Below, one piece after another: positions 43,891-52,745 of a stretch of 64,000 nt of DNA; the stretch's first letter is position 1, and each line of letters begins with the position of its first letter. The notes under the pieces were generated by a model, which worked only from the letters and a program-made list of their open reading frames with translations, searched no databases and was not told the DNA's origin. The DNA lies in the NCBI GenBank assembly GCA_963782415.1, contig CAWAJT010000002.1:62001-126000 (forward strand), written 5' to 3'. The stretch comes from Bog-473 sp963782415. GTDB taxonomy: Bacteria > Actinomycetota > Acidimicrobiia > Acidimicrobiales > RAAP-2. A program made the translations under genes and the position numbers.

Positions 43891-45175
43891 TGCTCACCTC
43901 CTTGGCCAGCTCGCGGTAGGCCACAGCACCCCGCGAGGTCGGATCGAACACTGTGATGGGCTGCCCGAAGGAGGGTGCCTCCGAGAGACGGACCGTTCGG
44001 GGGATCACCGCCCGGCAGACGCGTTCGGAGAAGTGGACGCGGACCTCGTTGGCGACGTCCACCGACAATCGGGTCCTGGCGTCGTACATGGTCAACACAA
44101 TTGTGCTGACCTCCAGAGTCTGGTTGAGGTTGGTGGAGACCAGGTTGACGTTGCGGAGCAACTGGCTCAGACCTTCCAGGGCGTAGTACTCGCACTGGAT
44201 CGGGACCAGGACCTCGTCCGCCGCGGCCAGTCCGTTGACGGTGATGAGCCCCAGCGACGGCGGGCAGTCGATCAGGACGAAGTCGAAGTCCTCGACCACC
44301 GTGTCGATGGCCCGCTTGAGCTTCAGCTCGCGGCTGAAGGCGGGGACCAGTTCGATCTCGACTCCAGCGAGGTCGATGGTGGCCGGCGCGACGAACAGGT
44401 TCTTGACGCTGGTGGGCTCGATGCAGTCCTCGAGCGGTTGGTCCCGCATGATCACGTCATACATCGAGAGCTCGAAATTGCGCGCCTCGACACCGAGACC
44501 CGTCGTGGCGTTCCCCTGTGGGTCCAAGTCGATGACGAGCACGCGGTAGCCGAGCTCGGCCAGCGCCGCTCCGAGATTGACCGTGGTCGTGGTCTTGCCC
44601 ACGCCGCCCTTTTGGTTGGCGATGGCGATGATCCGGGGCAGTTCCCTGACCTCGGGCTTCGAGCCGTTCAGGAGCTCGGTTGCCTCGCCACCGATCGAGG
44701 GGGTCCGCATGGCGTGCTTGGGTCCGGCCGGCGCGGCGGAAGGGAGATCGTCCTGCTGGGGTGCGGCTGGTTCGGATGGGGTGGTCACCGTCTTCGGCTC
44801 GGTGGCGGCGGGTGGCGTCGAGTCCGGACCGGGAGGGCGATCCACTCCGTCTGGGATTTCGGCTCCGGCTGGGACTCCGGCTCCGGCTGGGACTTCGGCT
44901 CCATCGGGGACCTCGACGCTCACCCCGACGGGAACCTGAGGCGGCGGCTCATCAGAGGCGGCGGGAACGGCCTGAACGGGACTGCCCGGTGTGGAAACCG
45001 ACGAAATTCTCGTTCGTTGGGGGAGTGGTTGACGACGCGGCCCTGGGGGTGGTCTCACCGGTCTCAGTCCCGGGGTCCCTGTGGTCGGCTCCGCTCTCGC
45101 CGGGAGTGCTGGCCTGGCCGGGAGCGACCGCCGGGCTCGCGACTGGATCGGCCGGAGGGGAAACTTCCTGGTCAT
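43865..45175 (-). CDS. parA: Chromosome partitioning ATPase ParA (Soj)
   Basis: 436 residues as drawn. Deviant Walker A KGGVGKTTTTVNLG, DLDPQGNATTGLG and VLIDCPPSLG are intact in the C-terminal 260 residues. The N-terminal ~150 residues are low-complexity Pro/Ala/Glu with VPAGAEVPAGAGVPAGAEI repeats, and residues 1-55 are Arg/Pro-rich and look out of frame. Reading another frame from the ATG at 45242 (MRIRRRDRDQPETGEPEPRA) and losing one base near 45010 joins smoothly at TNENFSVSTPGSPV, so the true start may be 45242. Confidence 0.92.
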   Translation of the reverse strand: MTRKFPLRPIQSRARRSLPARPALPARAEPTTGTPGLRPVRPPPGPRRQPLPQRTRISSVSTPGSPVQAVPAASDEPPPQVPVGVSVEVPDGAEVPAGAGVPAGAEIPDGVDRPPGPDSTPPAATEPKTVTTPSEPAAPQQDDLPSAAPAGPKHAMRTPSIGGEATELLNGSKPEVRELPRIIAIANQKGGVGKTTTTVNLGAALAELGYRVLVIDLDPQGNATTGLGVEARNFELSMYDVIMRDQPLEDCIEPTSVKNLFVAPATIDLAGVEIELVPAFSRELKLKRAIDTVVEDFDFVLIDCPPSLGLITVNGLAAADEVLVPIQCEYYALEGLSQLLRNVNLVSTNLNQTLEVSTIVLTMYDARTRLSVDVANEVRVHFSERVCRAVIPRTVRLSEAPSFGQPITVFDPTSRGAVAYRELAKEVSNGAPQRSR

Positions 45176-45323
45176 AGAGGGCGGCCCTTGGCTCCGGCTC
45201 CCCGGTCTCCGGCTGATCCCTGTCTCTGCGCCTGATGCGCATCAGAGGGGAATTCCGAATCGCCGCGACACGGCGCCTATCCTGGCGCGGCTGGCTCCCG
45301 GGGTCAAGGGTTGGGGTTGAGAT

Positions 45324-45339
45324 TGTTCCACGTGGAACC
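45324..45339. other. parS-like site 1
   Basis: TGTTCCACGTGGAACC, matching TGTTTCACGTGGAACA at 14 of 16 positions. The core GTTCCACGTGGAAC is a perfect palindrome. ParB binding is expected. Confidence 0.8.
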
Positions 45340-45368
45340 GGTGATCGGGCCGGGCTCGGGCCGGGCTC

Positions 45369-45384
45369 TGTTTCACGTGGAACA
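45369..45384. other. parS site 2
   Basis: TGTTTCACGTGGAACA, essentially the bacterial parS consensus, 45 bases from site 1 (start to start) and just upstream of parA. Confidence 0.9.
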
Positions 45385-45914
45385 CGCTCTTCTGTGTGTA
45401 CGGTCTCGTCTGTGTATACGGTCTCGTCGGATCCAGTTCAGGGCCCCGGGGGCGTTCTGGAGCCCAGTTCGGAGAGGCTCGGCTGTCAATCCCCGTTGTG
45501 CCCAGATTGCTCTCCGGCCACGGCCCGAGGGGGCTTCGCAGTCACCTACCGGGCCCGCTTCCTCCCGCCGGCACCCGACCGACGGTGGCAGGCGAGGATC
45601 TGGCCGCGGGGTCCGACCCGAGGGCAACCGCCTCACCGGCCGGGGCCCGTCGCCGTCCGGGCCCTCGTTGCCGGGGCGGAGGGTCGTGCCGGACCTTGAC
45701 CATGCGGAGCGTCGTGAGAGTCGAACGCCGCTCCAGTTCCGCCCCGTCAGGCACTCCGCTCCTTGGCTGGGCACACGTGGACCGGGGCCACTGGCACCGG
45801 CGGTCGGGGGGCGGACGGCTGGGCCTCCTCGTGGATCTCACGAAGGACCCAGCGTTCTCGCCTCCGCATGCCCCGACCCCGGGGGGACCGATCAGCCCTC
45901 CACGGACGGCGCCT

Positions 45915-46592
45915 TCAAAAGAGCGGCCTCTTGGCCGGCACGCCGTTGCGCCGCGGAAAGCGCGCCGGGCACACGGCGATCTGCTGCACGGTGCGATAGG
46001 CGTGGGTCAGCTGGACCACCTCTCGCGGCTCCAGGCCGAGCTGGCGCAATGGCTGGACCGGCCAGCGCTCGAGCACCCCCTCCTCGCCCTCGCCACCCGC
46101 CTGTTGGGGAGGTTCGGACACGACCAGCCATCCCTCGACCTTCAGCAGGGGGGCCGCGCATTCGGCCACGACGGCGGGGCGCCCGAAGGACCGGGCCAGG
46201 GCGGCATCGAAGGTCGCCCGCAAGGACGACTCGCGGCCACACACCTCGGCCCGCTCCTCGAGCACGGTGACCCGGTCGGCCAGCCCCAGACGCTCGACCG
46301 CCCGTCGCAGGAAGCTGGCCCGGCGGCGGCTGGCCTCCACCAGCGCAAGGGACGCTTCTCTCCACTCGGCGGCGACCACGAGCCCGGGCAACCCCCCGCC
46401 GGCGCCCAAGTCCACCAGGTCGACCGTCGAGTGTTCGCCCACCAAGCTCCGGGCGATGGACACGAATCCTCTCGCGTGCTGGATCTGTGGCTCCAGCGGG
46501 CCGGGGCCGAGGAAACCGAGCGCGCGCGCCTCGCTGAGCACTTCGAGCAGCAAGGCAGTGGGGGAGTGTCCCCCGTCGTCGGCGCCGGGCAC
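45915..46592 (-). CDS. rsmG: 16S rRNA (guanine-N7) methyltransferase RsmG
   Basis: 225 residues from a GTG. SAM-binding 'VDLVDLGAGGGLPGLVVA' and the following VEASRRRASFLRRAVERLGL are diagnostic of RsmG (GidB), which methylates G527 of 16S rRNA. 9 bases after the jag gene, in the usual jag-rsmG-parA order. Confidence 0.95.
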   Translation of the reverse strand: MPGADDGGHSPTALLLEVLSEARALGFLGPGPLEPQIQHARGFVSIARSLVGEHSTVDLVDLGAGGGLPGLVVAAEWREASLALVEASRRRASFLRRAVERLGLADRVTVLEERAEVCGRESSLRATFDAALARSFGRPAVVAECAAPLLKVEGWLVVSEPPQQAGGEGEEGVLERWPVQPLRQLGLEPREVVQLTHAYRTVQQIAVCPARFPRRNGVPAKRPLF

Positions 46593-46601
46593 GGCGCGGG
46601 A

Positions 46602-47652
46602 TCAGCCTGCCGGGGCGATGACGATGTGGCGGTTGGGGTCCTCACCCTCCGAGCGAGTCTCGACCCCGTCCATCTCGTTGATGGCGTCGTGAACAGCCTT
46701 GCGGTCCGCCGGGCTCATGGGCTCGAGCGGCTTCTCCTGGCCCGAGGCCAGGACCTCCTCGGCGATCTGGATGCTGAAGCGCTTGAGGGCGGCGGAGCGC
46801 CGCTCCCGGTAGCCCGCCACGTCGACCAGGATGCGGTCGGTGCGCGAGGGGCATTGACGCTGCACCACGGCCCGGGTGAGGTCTTGCAGGGCCGCCAGCG
46901 TGGAGCCACGAGGGCCGACCAGGAGACCGAGGTCGTCACCCATGGCGGCGATCTCGACGGTGTCCTCGTCGAGCAGGCGGGTCTCAACCGTACCCTGCAT
47001 CCCGAACTCATTCAGGAGGCCGGCCACGAATGCTCGCCCGACCTCACCCTGCTCTTCGAGCGTCATTCCCTCGGCCATGTCAGCTGTCTCCTTCGCTTCG
47101 TTGCTCCGTTGCGGAGTCTTCCCCGACGACGGCCTCTCGGCGCCGTTCCGCGAGCCTTGCACCGACGCCGCTCCGGCGCCTGCCGCCTTGCTGCGATTGC
47201 GCCGGCGCCGGGCCGAGCGGCTCGTGCCGTTGCTCGAGCCTGTGGCCGCCGGGGTGTCAGAGTCAGCGTTCCTGTTCCCGCCACCGCCGGCTCCTCGTCC
47301 GTCGCCGTCGCCGGATCCCTCGCCGTCGGGACGGGCGCCCTGGGTGGTCGAGGTGGTGGTGGCTGACGAGGTCGAGTTCCGCTGCCGACCCTCACGGCCC
47401 TTCTGCGCCGCTCTGTCCGACCGGCCCCCGCTACCACTGCCGTTCCGGCGGGAGCGTTCCCGACGGGGCCGGGGTCCGACCGGGCGCACCCGGGCCCGCA
47501 CGCCGCGCCTCGACGCGTACACGTCCGAACAGCCCGGTCTTGGGCTCGTCGACCACGATGACCTCGGCGTCGCCCACGGCGACCCCCAGCTGGTCCAGTG
47601 CCTGTTCAGTCGCCTCTTCGACGGTCTTGCCCGCCACCTCAACCCACTCCAC
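46602..47652 (-). CDS. khpB: KhpB/Jag RNA-binding protein, frameshifted
   Basis: About 349 residues across a frameshift. Starts at the GTG at 47652 with the Jag-N domain (VEWVEVAGKTVEEATEQAL...DEPKTGLFGRVRVEA). One extra base near 47503-47504 shifts the frame: removing it gives VEARVRARVRPVGP. A long Ser/Gly/Arg-rich linker leads to KH (VGPRGSTLAALQDL) and R3H (YRERRSAALKRFSIQIAEEVL...) domains that bind RNA. Placed 3 bases after the true yidC stop, the conserved order. Without the correction the C-terminal part appears fused to yidC. Confidence 0.88.
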
Positions 47653-47655
47653 GCG

Positions 47656-48878
47656 CTATCGAGCCTTTCTTGTCCTCTTCGAGCGTGACCGCGGATGGGC
47701 CTTCGGTTCTGGAGCTTGATCGGCGCTGTCGCCGCCCGCCGCCTTGCCGTTCGTGGCTCGCTTCCCCGCAGCCGGCTTCCTGCCGTTGGACGGTGCCCGC
47801 CCGTTGGTCTTGGCACCGTTGGTCTTGGCTCCACTCTTGGCGGGCGGCAGCGTCGCTTTGGCGGTCGCCGTGCCGTCGGTCGCCGTCGACGTCTTCTTCT
47901 TGGCGGCCTTGGCCGGCGCCGGTTTCTCCTTTGTCTCTTTTGTCTCTTTGTCTCTTTTGTCTCTTTGTCCTTCGACGAGCCGATCTCGCGCTCGTGCACC
48001 ACCGGCGTGACCATGCCCGAGCGGAACATCACTTCTTGCGTCCCGATGCGCATCGCAGAAGAAATCACCATGTAAATAGTTGCTCCAGCGGGCACTCTTA
48101 GGTAAATGACACCGAAAATAATGGGGAAAAACTTCTGCATTGTTTGCATCTGTGGATTCGCCGCGGCTGCCTGAGGATTACGGCTATTCATCTGCTTCAT
48201 TTGGTAGTACTGCAGGAACATTGCAGCACCAATGAGCACCAGATACGGGAGCACCAAGACCGCCTGGCTGGCGCTTCCCGGGAACGCGTGATGCGACAAC
48301 GGCAGGGAAGACAAATCCATCCCAAACCACCAGTGCATTTGGCCATGACTGGCCACCAGTGCTTGGTGCATTTGCGAGCTCGTCGGGATGTAACGCGGCT
48401 CGGCACATCCAAGGTGCTGCGTGCATTTGATTGTTGCCCCAGCCACGTTCGTATATGTCTGACCCTTGGGTACCACGTTGGAGAGCCCACGGATCAGCGA
48501 GTACAAGACGATCAGGAACGGCATCTGCAGGAGGCTGGGCAGACAGGCCCCGAAGGGGCTCGTCCCGTTCTCCTTGTAGAGGCGCATCATCTCCTGGTTG
48601 AGCATCTCCCGGTTCTCCGGGCCCTTGTACTTGGCCTGGAGCTTCTTCATCTCGGGTTGCAGGCGCTGCATCGCCAGCATCGACTTGGTGCTCTTCACGG
48701 TGACGGGCGTCAGGGCCAGCATGATGAGGACGGTCAGGCCTGCGATGGCGAAGCCGTAGTTCGGCCATACCGCGTAGAGGCCGGCGAGGATCAGCCCGAA
48801 GAATTCGAAGAGGGGATGGAAGATCTCCCCGACCAGCTTGAACAGGGAATTCTCAGCCAGCAGCGAGTGGCTCAGCAC
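47656..48878 (-). CDS. yidC: Membrane protein insertase YidC, frameshifted in its tail
   Basis: About 407 residues across a frameshift. Five membrane segments with the YidC core 'NYGFAIAGLTVLIMLALTPVTVKSTKSM', a substrate-contacting Arg region and 'GACLPSLLQMPFLIVLYSLIRGL'. It inserts inner-membrane proteins. The basic C-terminal tail begins in a 9-base repeat (GAGACAAAA); one A is missing at 47947-47949, and restoring it gives KETKETKETKEKPAPAKAAKKK and a stop at 47656. The start overlaps yidD by 7 bases. Confidence 0.93.
47933..47966. repeat. 8/9-bp tandem repeat in the yidC tail
   Basis: Alternating GTCTCTTT and GTCTCTTTT units (plus-strand reading), four in all, encoding KET on the minus strand. 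The third unit lacks one base, which shifts the yidC frame. Such a repeat is prone to slippage in cells and in sequencing. Confidence 0.85.
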
Positions 48879-49150
48879 GAACGGCTCCCTTCATGGGCAT
48901 GCACCCGGACCGGAACCAGGTCGACGCCGTGGGGCCCGAAGGGCCGACAGCGCAGTAGGCGCCGGGCGCTCAGGCCCAGACCGCGCCAGAAGCCGTGTAC
49001 GGAGAAGGCCTCCACGGCGTAACTCGAGCAACTCGGGTAGAAGCGACAGGGCGAGACGCGGCCTGAGGCGGCGCCCTGATAGGCGGTGACCAGGGCAATC
49101 GCCACCCGCACGGGGAGCCCCAGCGCCTTCGTCGGCTCGGCCTCGCTCAC
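48872..49150 (-). CDS. yidD: Membrane protein insertion efficiency factor YidD
   Basis: 92 residues from the GTG at 49150. 'LVTAYQGAASGRVSPCRFYPSCSSYAVEAFSVHG' and 'RRLLRCRPFGPHGVDLVP' are the family's conserved Cys/Tyr/Gly motifs. Aids YidC-dependent insertion. Overlaps rnpA by 4 bases and yidC by 7. Confidence 0.95.
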   Translation of the reverse strand: MSEAEPTKALGLPVRVAIALVTAYQGAASGRVSPCRFYPSCSSYAVEAFSVHGFWRGLGLSARRLLRCRPFGPHGVDLVPVRVHAHEGSRSC

Positions 49151-49512
49151 GTCGGGACCCCGGTGCGGTCCCGACCGGCCTTGCGCAATGCCTTCTCGAC
49201 GTCCTGGCGGAAGGTCGCCGGCGTGAGTCCGGCGGCGGCGGGCTCGAGCCGCACGAGATAGGTGCCACGGGTCAGGGTCGGGGCAGCACTGCGCACGACG
49301 GCGCGAGCACGACGGCGCAGGGAATTGCGCACGACGGCGCCACCGCAACTGCGACCAATTGCGTAGCCGACCTGGGGGAACAGACCAAAGCTGCCGGCCG
49401 GAGCCGGGACGAAGGTCACCCGCACCGGCCCGCTCGACCCGCGGGCCCGGGCGCGCTGCAGCTCGGCGAACGCCGCGCGACTGGTGATGCGTCCGACCGT
49501 CCGGGCAGGCAC
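49147..49512 (-). CDS. rnpA: Ribonuclease P protein component
   Basis: 121 residues from a GTG. The RNase P signature 'GGAVVRNSLRRRARAVVR' (RNR motif) is present; the protein helps the RNA subunit mature tRNA 5' ends. 10 bases after rpmH, the universal pairing. Confidence 0.96.
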   Translation of the reverse strand: MPARTVGRITSRAAFAELQRARARGSSGPVRVTFVPAPAGSFGLFPQVGYAIGRSCGGAVVRNSLRRRARAVVRSAAPTLTRGTYLVRLEPAAAGLTPATFRQDVEKALRKAGRDRTGVPT

Positions 49513-49522
49513 GAGAGGGCCC

Positions 49523-49657
49523 TCAGACGGTGAGACGGTGGCGCCCCTTGAGCCGCCGCGACTTCAAGATGGCCCGTCCGGACCGCGTGGACATGCGCTT
49601 GCGGAACCCGTGGGTACGGGCACGCTTCCGGGTATTCGGTTGGTAGGTGCGCTTCAC
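49523..49657 (-). CDS. rpmH: 50S ribosomal protein bL34
   Basis: 44 residues, VKRTYQPNTRKRARTHGFRK..., from a GTG at 49657 to TGA at 49523. Very basic, exact family length and sequence pattern (KRTYQPNTRKR...HGFRKRM). It is the first gene of the minus-strand block and is divergent from dnaA across 244 bases that should hold both promoters. Confidence 0.98.
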   Translation of the reverse strand: MKRTYQPNTRKRARTHGFRKRMSTRSGRAILKSRRLKGRHRLTV

Positions 49658-49901
49658 GTCAATTCAGCCTTTCGCGACGGCCGTGCGGCAATCCGGAGCC
49701 GTTCGTCGCAGGTCCATGCCTCGGCCTTCGAGTCGATTCCGGCCGCCGGCGGCGAGTCCTCCCATGTTAGGCGCGATTCGCGGATGGCCTCTAGTCGCAC
49801 CGCCCGGCACGGTGTACGTTCATCCAATTACCCGTACCGAGGATCGTTCCCAGCCTGGCTGACTGGACGCCGAGGGGGGAGAAGGGCGTTCGGGAGTCGC
49901 A

Positions 49902-51296
49902 GTGACCCAGGCAGGAGATCTATGGACACGATGCACGGGGTCCCTCCGCGACCAGGTATCGGAGAGCACCTGGCAGCTCTGGCTGTCCGGGATTGAACCC
50001 GTGGCGTACACCAACGGCGAGTTCGTGCTCTCGGTGCCGAACGGGCTCATCCGGGAGCGGGTCGAGTCGCGCTACCTCCCCATGATCGAGGACACCCTGG
50101 CCAACGAGGTGGGGACCCCTGTGCGGGGCCGCCTCGAGGTCCTGGAGAGTGCCCCGGCGCCAGAGCCGCCCACGGCGCCGCGCCCCGACCAGGTCTTCGG
50201 CTTGCCCGCTGATGCCGAAACCGCGCCGCAGCAGCAGAGCACCAGGCCGGGACGAGAATCTCCGGCCGTCCAGCTCGATGCGAAGTTCACCTTCGAGACC
50301 TTCGTCGCCGCGTCGTCGAACCGCCTGGCGCACGCCGCCGCCCAGGCCGTGGCGGAAACGCCCGGTCGTTCCTACAACCCGTTGTTCATTTACGGCGACT
50401 CGGGACTCGGCAAGACCCACCTCCTCCACGCCATCGGGAACTACGTCACCGAGAACTATCCGCGCCGCAAGGTCCTCTACGTCACCACGGAGACGTTCAT
50501 GAACGACTTCGTCGACTCCCTCCGGACCTCGACGACCTTGAACTTCAAGCGGCGCTACCGCGACTGCGACGTCCTGCTCATCGACGACGTCCAGTTCATG
50601 GAGCGCAAAGAGGGCCTCCAAGAGGAGTTCTTCCACACCTACAACGACCTCAAGGGCGCGTCCAAGCAGATGGTCCTCACCTCCGACCGGCCGCCCAAGT
50701 CCATCGAGACGCTCGAGGACCGGCTGCGCAGCCGCTTCCTCTCGGGCCTGATCACCGAAATCGACCCGCCGGACCTCGAGACCCGCCTCGCCATTCTCCG
50801 CGCCAAGTCGCTCAGCGAGCACCAGAACGTGCCCGACGACGTGCTCGAGTTCATCGCCTCCCACGTGAAGGACAACATTCGGGAGCTCGAGGGAGCCCTG
50901 ACCAGGATCTGTGCCTTCGCGAACCTCAACAAGGAGCCGATTTCGCTGGCGCAGGCCGAGAAGGTGCTCTCCGACCTGGTCCTGGCGGGGGAACCCCGCC
51001 GCATCACCCCGCAGATGATCCTGGAGGCCACCTCGGGGAGCTACGGCTTCTCGGTGGAGGCCATCTGCGGCCCCAGCCGCACCCGGCCCCTCGTGACCGC
51101 CCGCCAGGTCGCCATGTACCTGACCAGGGAGCTCACGGACTACAGCTACCCGGCGATCGGGCGAGTCTTCGGCAAGCGGGACCACACGACCGTCATCCAC
51201 GCCGTGGACAAGATCGCCGGCCAAATGCAGGAGCGCCGTCAGATTTACGAGCAGGTCACCGAGCTGATCCAGAAGATCCGTGCCGGCTCGGCCTGA
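49902..51296 (+). CDS. dnaA: Chromosomal replication initiator DnaA
   Basis: 464 residues from a GTG. Domain I (1-80), a short Pro-rich linker, AAA+ domain with Walker A GDSGLGKTH and Walker B VLLIDDVQF, and the domain IV DNA-binding signature 'YPAIGRVFGKRDHTTVIHAVDKI'. It binds DnaA boxes to open oriC. Domain II is short for an actinobacterium. GTG preceded by a weak purine-rich region. Confidence 0.97.
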   Translation: MTQAGDLWTRCTGSLRDQVSESTWQLWLSGIEPVAYTNGEFVLSVPNGLIRERVESRYLPMIEDTLANEVGTPVRGRLEVLESAPAPEPPTAPRPDQVFGLPADAETAPQQQSTRPGRESPAVQLDAKFTFETFVAASSNRLAHAAAQAVAETPGRSYNPLFIYGDSGLGKTHLLHAIGNYVTENYPRRKVLYVTTETFMNDFVDSLRTSTTLNFKRRYRDCDVLLIDDVQFMERKEGLQEEFFHTYNDLKGASKQMVLTSDRPPKSIETLEDRLRSRFLSGLITEIDPPDLETRLAILRAKSLSEHQNVPDDVLEFIASHVKDNIRELEGALTRICAFANLNKEPISLAQAEKVLSDLVLAGEPRRITPQMILEATSGSYGFSVEAICGPSRTRPLVTARQVAMYLTRELTDYSYPAIGRVFGKRDHTTVIHAVDKIAGQMQERRQIYEQVTELIQKIRAGSA

Positions 51297-51614
51297 TCGG
51301 CACGCCGCCCGCGTCCGTCGCGCCCGCCGTCGGGCCATCCCGCCCATTGTGGTTTGCCGGGGGCAAAGCCTGTGGACCGTCACGGCGCGACCTGGGGAAC
51401 CCTTGCCTGCTTGTCCCCAACCAGAGGTCCTCGCTCTCGCACGTACCCTTGAGGCCGCGCACAAACCACATGCCCATGGGGACGACCATCGCTGGCCCCA
51501 GCTGGGACGCGACCATGTCGTCCACAATCCACACCCCTTATTACCTTTACAAGACACCTTTCTTTCTCCCTCCCCGAAGAAGGATCAGGAACACTCTCGA
51601 AAGGACAAGCTTCG
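51297..51614. other. Probable oriC between dnaA and dnaN
   Basis: 318 non-coding bases. DnaA-box-like 9-mers: TGTGGTTTG 51348-51356, TGTGGACCG 51371-51379, TTGTCCCCA 51411-51419 (8/9), CAAACCACA 51462-51470, TCGTCCACA 51518-51526 (8/9) and CAATCCACA 51525-51533. An AT-rich stretch (51537-51570, CCTTATTACCTTTACAAG...) lies beside the last boxes and is a candidate unwinding element. No gene is seen. Confidence 0.75.
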
Positions 51615-52730
51615 GTGAAGTTCAGATCCGAGCGTGATGCGCTCGTCGACATGCTGGCGACCGCGGGTCGTGCGGTCGGAGGCCGTGGCGGCTCGTCACC
51701 CGTGCTTCTCGGCCTGTTGCTCTCGTGCGACGGAAACACGTTGCGCGTCACCGGCACCGATCTGGATCTCACCATCCAAGTCACCGGCGAGGTCATCGGG
51801 ATCGACGGCGGCAGTTGCGTCATTCCGGCCCGACTCTCGACCGACATCGTGCGGCGTCTGGAGCCCGGGGCGGTGACCTTTGCCGACCAGGGCGACCACA
51901 TCACCATCAGCGCCGCTCGCTCGACCTTCAAACTCCACACGTATCCTGTCGTCGAGTTCCCACAGGTGGGCAAGACCGATGAACCGACGACAGAGCTCTC
52001 GGAGAGCGCGTTGGGAGAAGCCGTGCGCCAAGTGGTGCGCGCCGCGTCGCACGACGACGGGCGACCCCTCCTGACCGGCGTGCTCGTGTCGCGGGTGGAC
52101 GGTTCCTTGCGCATGGTGGCCACGGACTCGTATCGGATGGCCATGCGCGATCTACGGACCGAGACGCTGCCCGGGGAAGAGGATCTCCTGGTGCCGGCGC
52201 GGGCCCTGTCCGAACTGCAGCGCCTACCGGCGAGCACCGGCGGGGCAGACGCCGAGCCCAGTCACGTCGGGGTGGCGGCCACCAGCAACGAAATCACGTT
52301 CTGGCAGGGCAACGTGCAGATCAGCACCCGGCTTTTGGAAGGGCGGTACCCGGACTACAAGCAATTGATCCCGGATCACTACCCGAACTCACTGCACCTC
52401 GGGAAGGAGAGCTTCTTGGCCGCGCTCCGCCGCGTGCAGCTGCTCGTCCGGGACAACACGACGCCGGTTCGACTGTCCATGCGGCAGGGTGGCGTCGATC
52501 TCAGTGTGCAGAGTCAGGATGTGGGCGACGCGGCGGAATCCGTCGACGGGGACTACACGGGCGAGGATCTTGTCATCGCGTTCAACCCGTCCTACCTGAT
52601 CGACGGCGTCGAAGCCGTGGCGGGCGACGAGGTCATCGTCGAGACGGCCGACGCGTCGCGCGCCGCCACGGTGCGCGGCGCGGAGGATCAGGAGTTCCGC
52701 TACCTCCTGATGCCCGTCCGGGTCTCCTGA
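51615..52730 (+). CDS. dnaN: DNA polymerase III sliding clamp (beta subunit)
   Basis: 371 residues from a GTG. Three clamp domains of about 120 residues; MKFRSERDALVDMLATAGRAV and the C-terminal EFRYLLMPVRVS are typical of actinobacterial DnaN. Holds the polymerase on DNA. Followed after 15 bases by recF. Confidence 0.97.
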   Translation: MKFRSERDALVDMLATAGRAVGGRGGSSPVLLGLLLSCDGNTLRVTGTDLDLTIQVTGEVIGIDGGSCVIPARLSTDIVRRLEPGAVTFADQGDHITISAARSTFKLHTYPVVEFPQVGKTDEPTTELSESALGEAVRQVVRAASHDDGRPLLTGVLVSRVDGSLRMVATDSYRMAMRDLRTETLPGEEDLLVPARALSELQRLPASTGGADAEPSHVGVAATSNEITFWQGNVQISTRLLEGRYPDYKQLIPDHYPNSLHLGKESFLAALRRVQLLVRDNTTPVRLSMRQGGVDLSVQSQDVGDAAESVDGDYTGEDLVIAFNPSYLIDGVEAVAGDEVIVETADASRAATVRGAEDQEFRYLLMPVRVS

Positions 52731-52745
52731 GCGGCCACGGTCGCG

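Larger units (their letters stand above)
45243..45914. other. Non-coding gap between rsmG and parA holding the parS sites
   Basis: No convincing gene in 670 bases; open frames on both strands are Arg/Pro-rich and lack domains. It holds two parS-like sites (45324-45339, 45369-45384) and a near-perfect direct repeat, TGTGTACGGTCTCGTC (45395-45410) and TGTGTATACGGTCTCGTC (45411-45428). parA's promoter should lie here. Confidence 0.6.

Noticed and set aside
45396..47366. A 656-codon plus-strand open frame across the parS gap, rsmG and jag
   Set aside because: Antisense to conserved genes; low-complexity Arg/Pro/Gly composition.
46602..48878. A single 758-residue YidC-Jag fusion protein
   Set aside because: The central third is out-of-frame Arg/Pro-rich sequence; correcting one missing and one extra base restores two normal adjacent genes.
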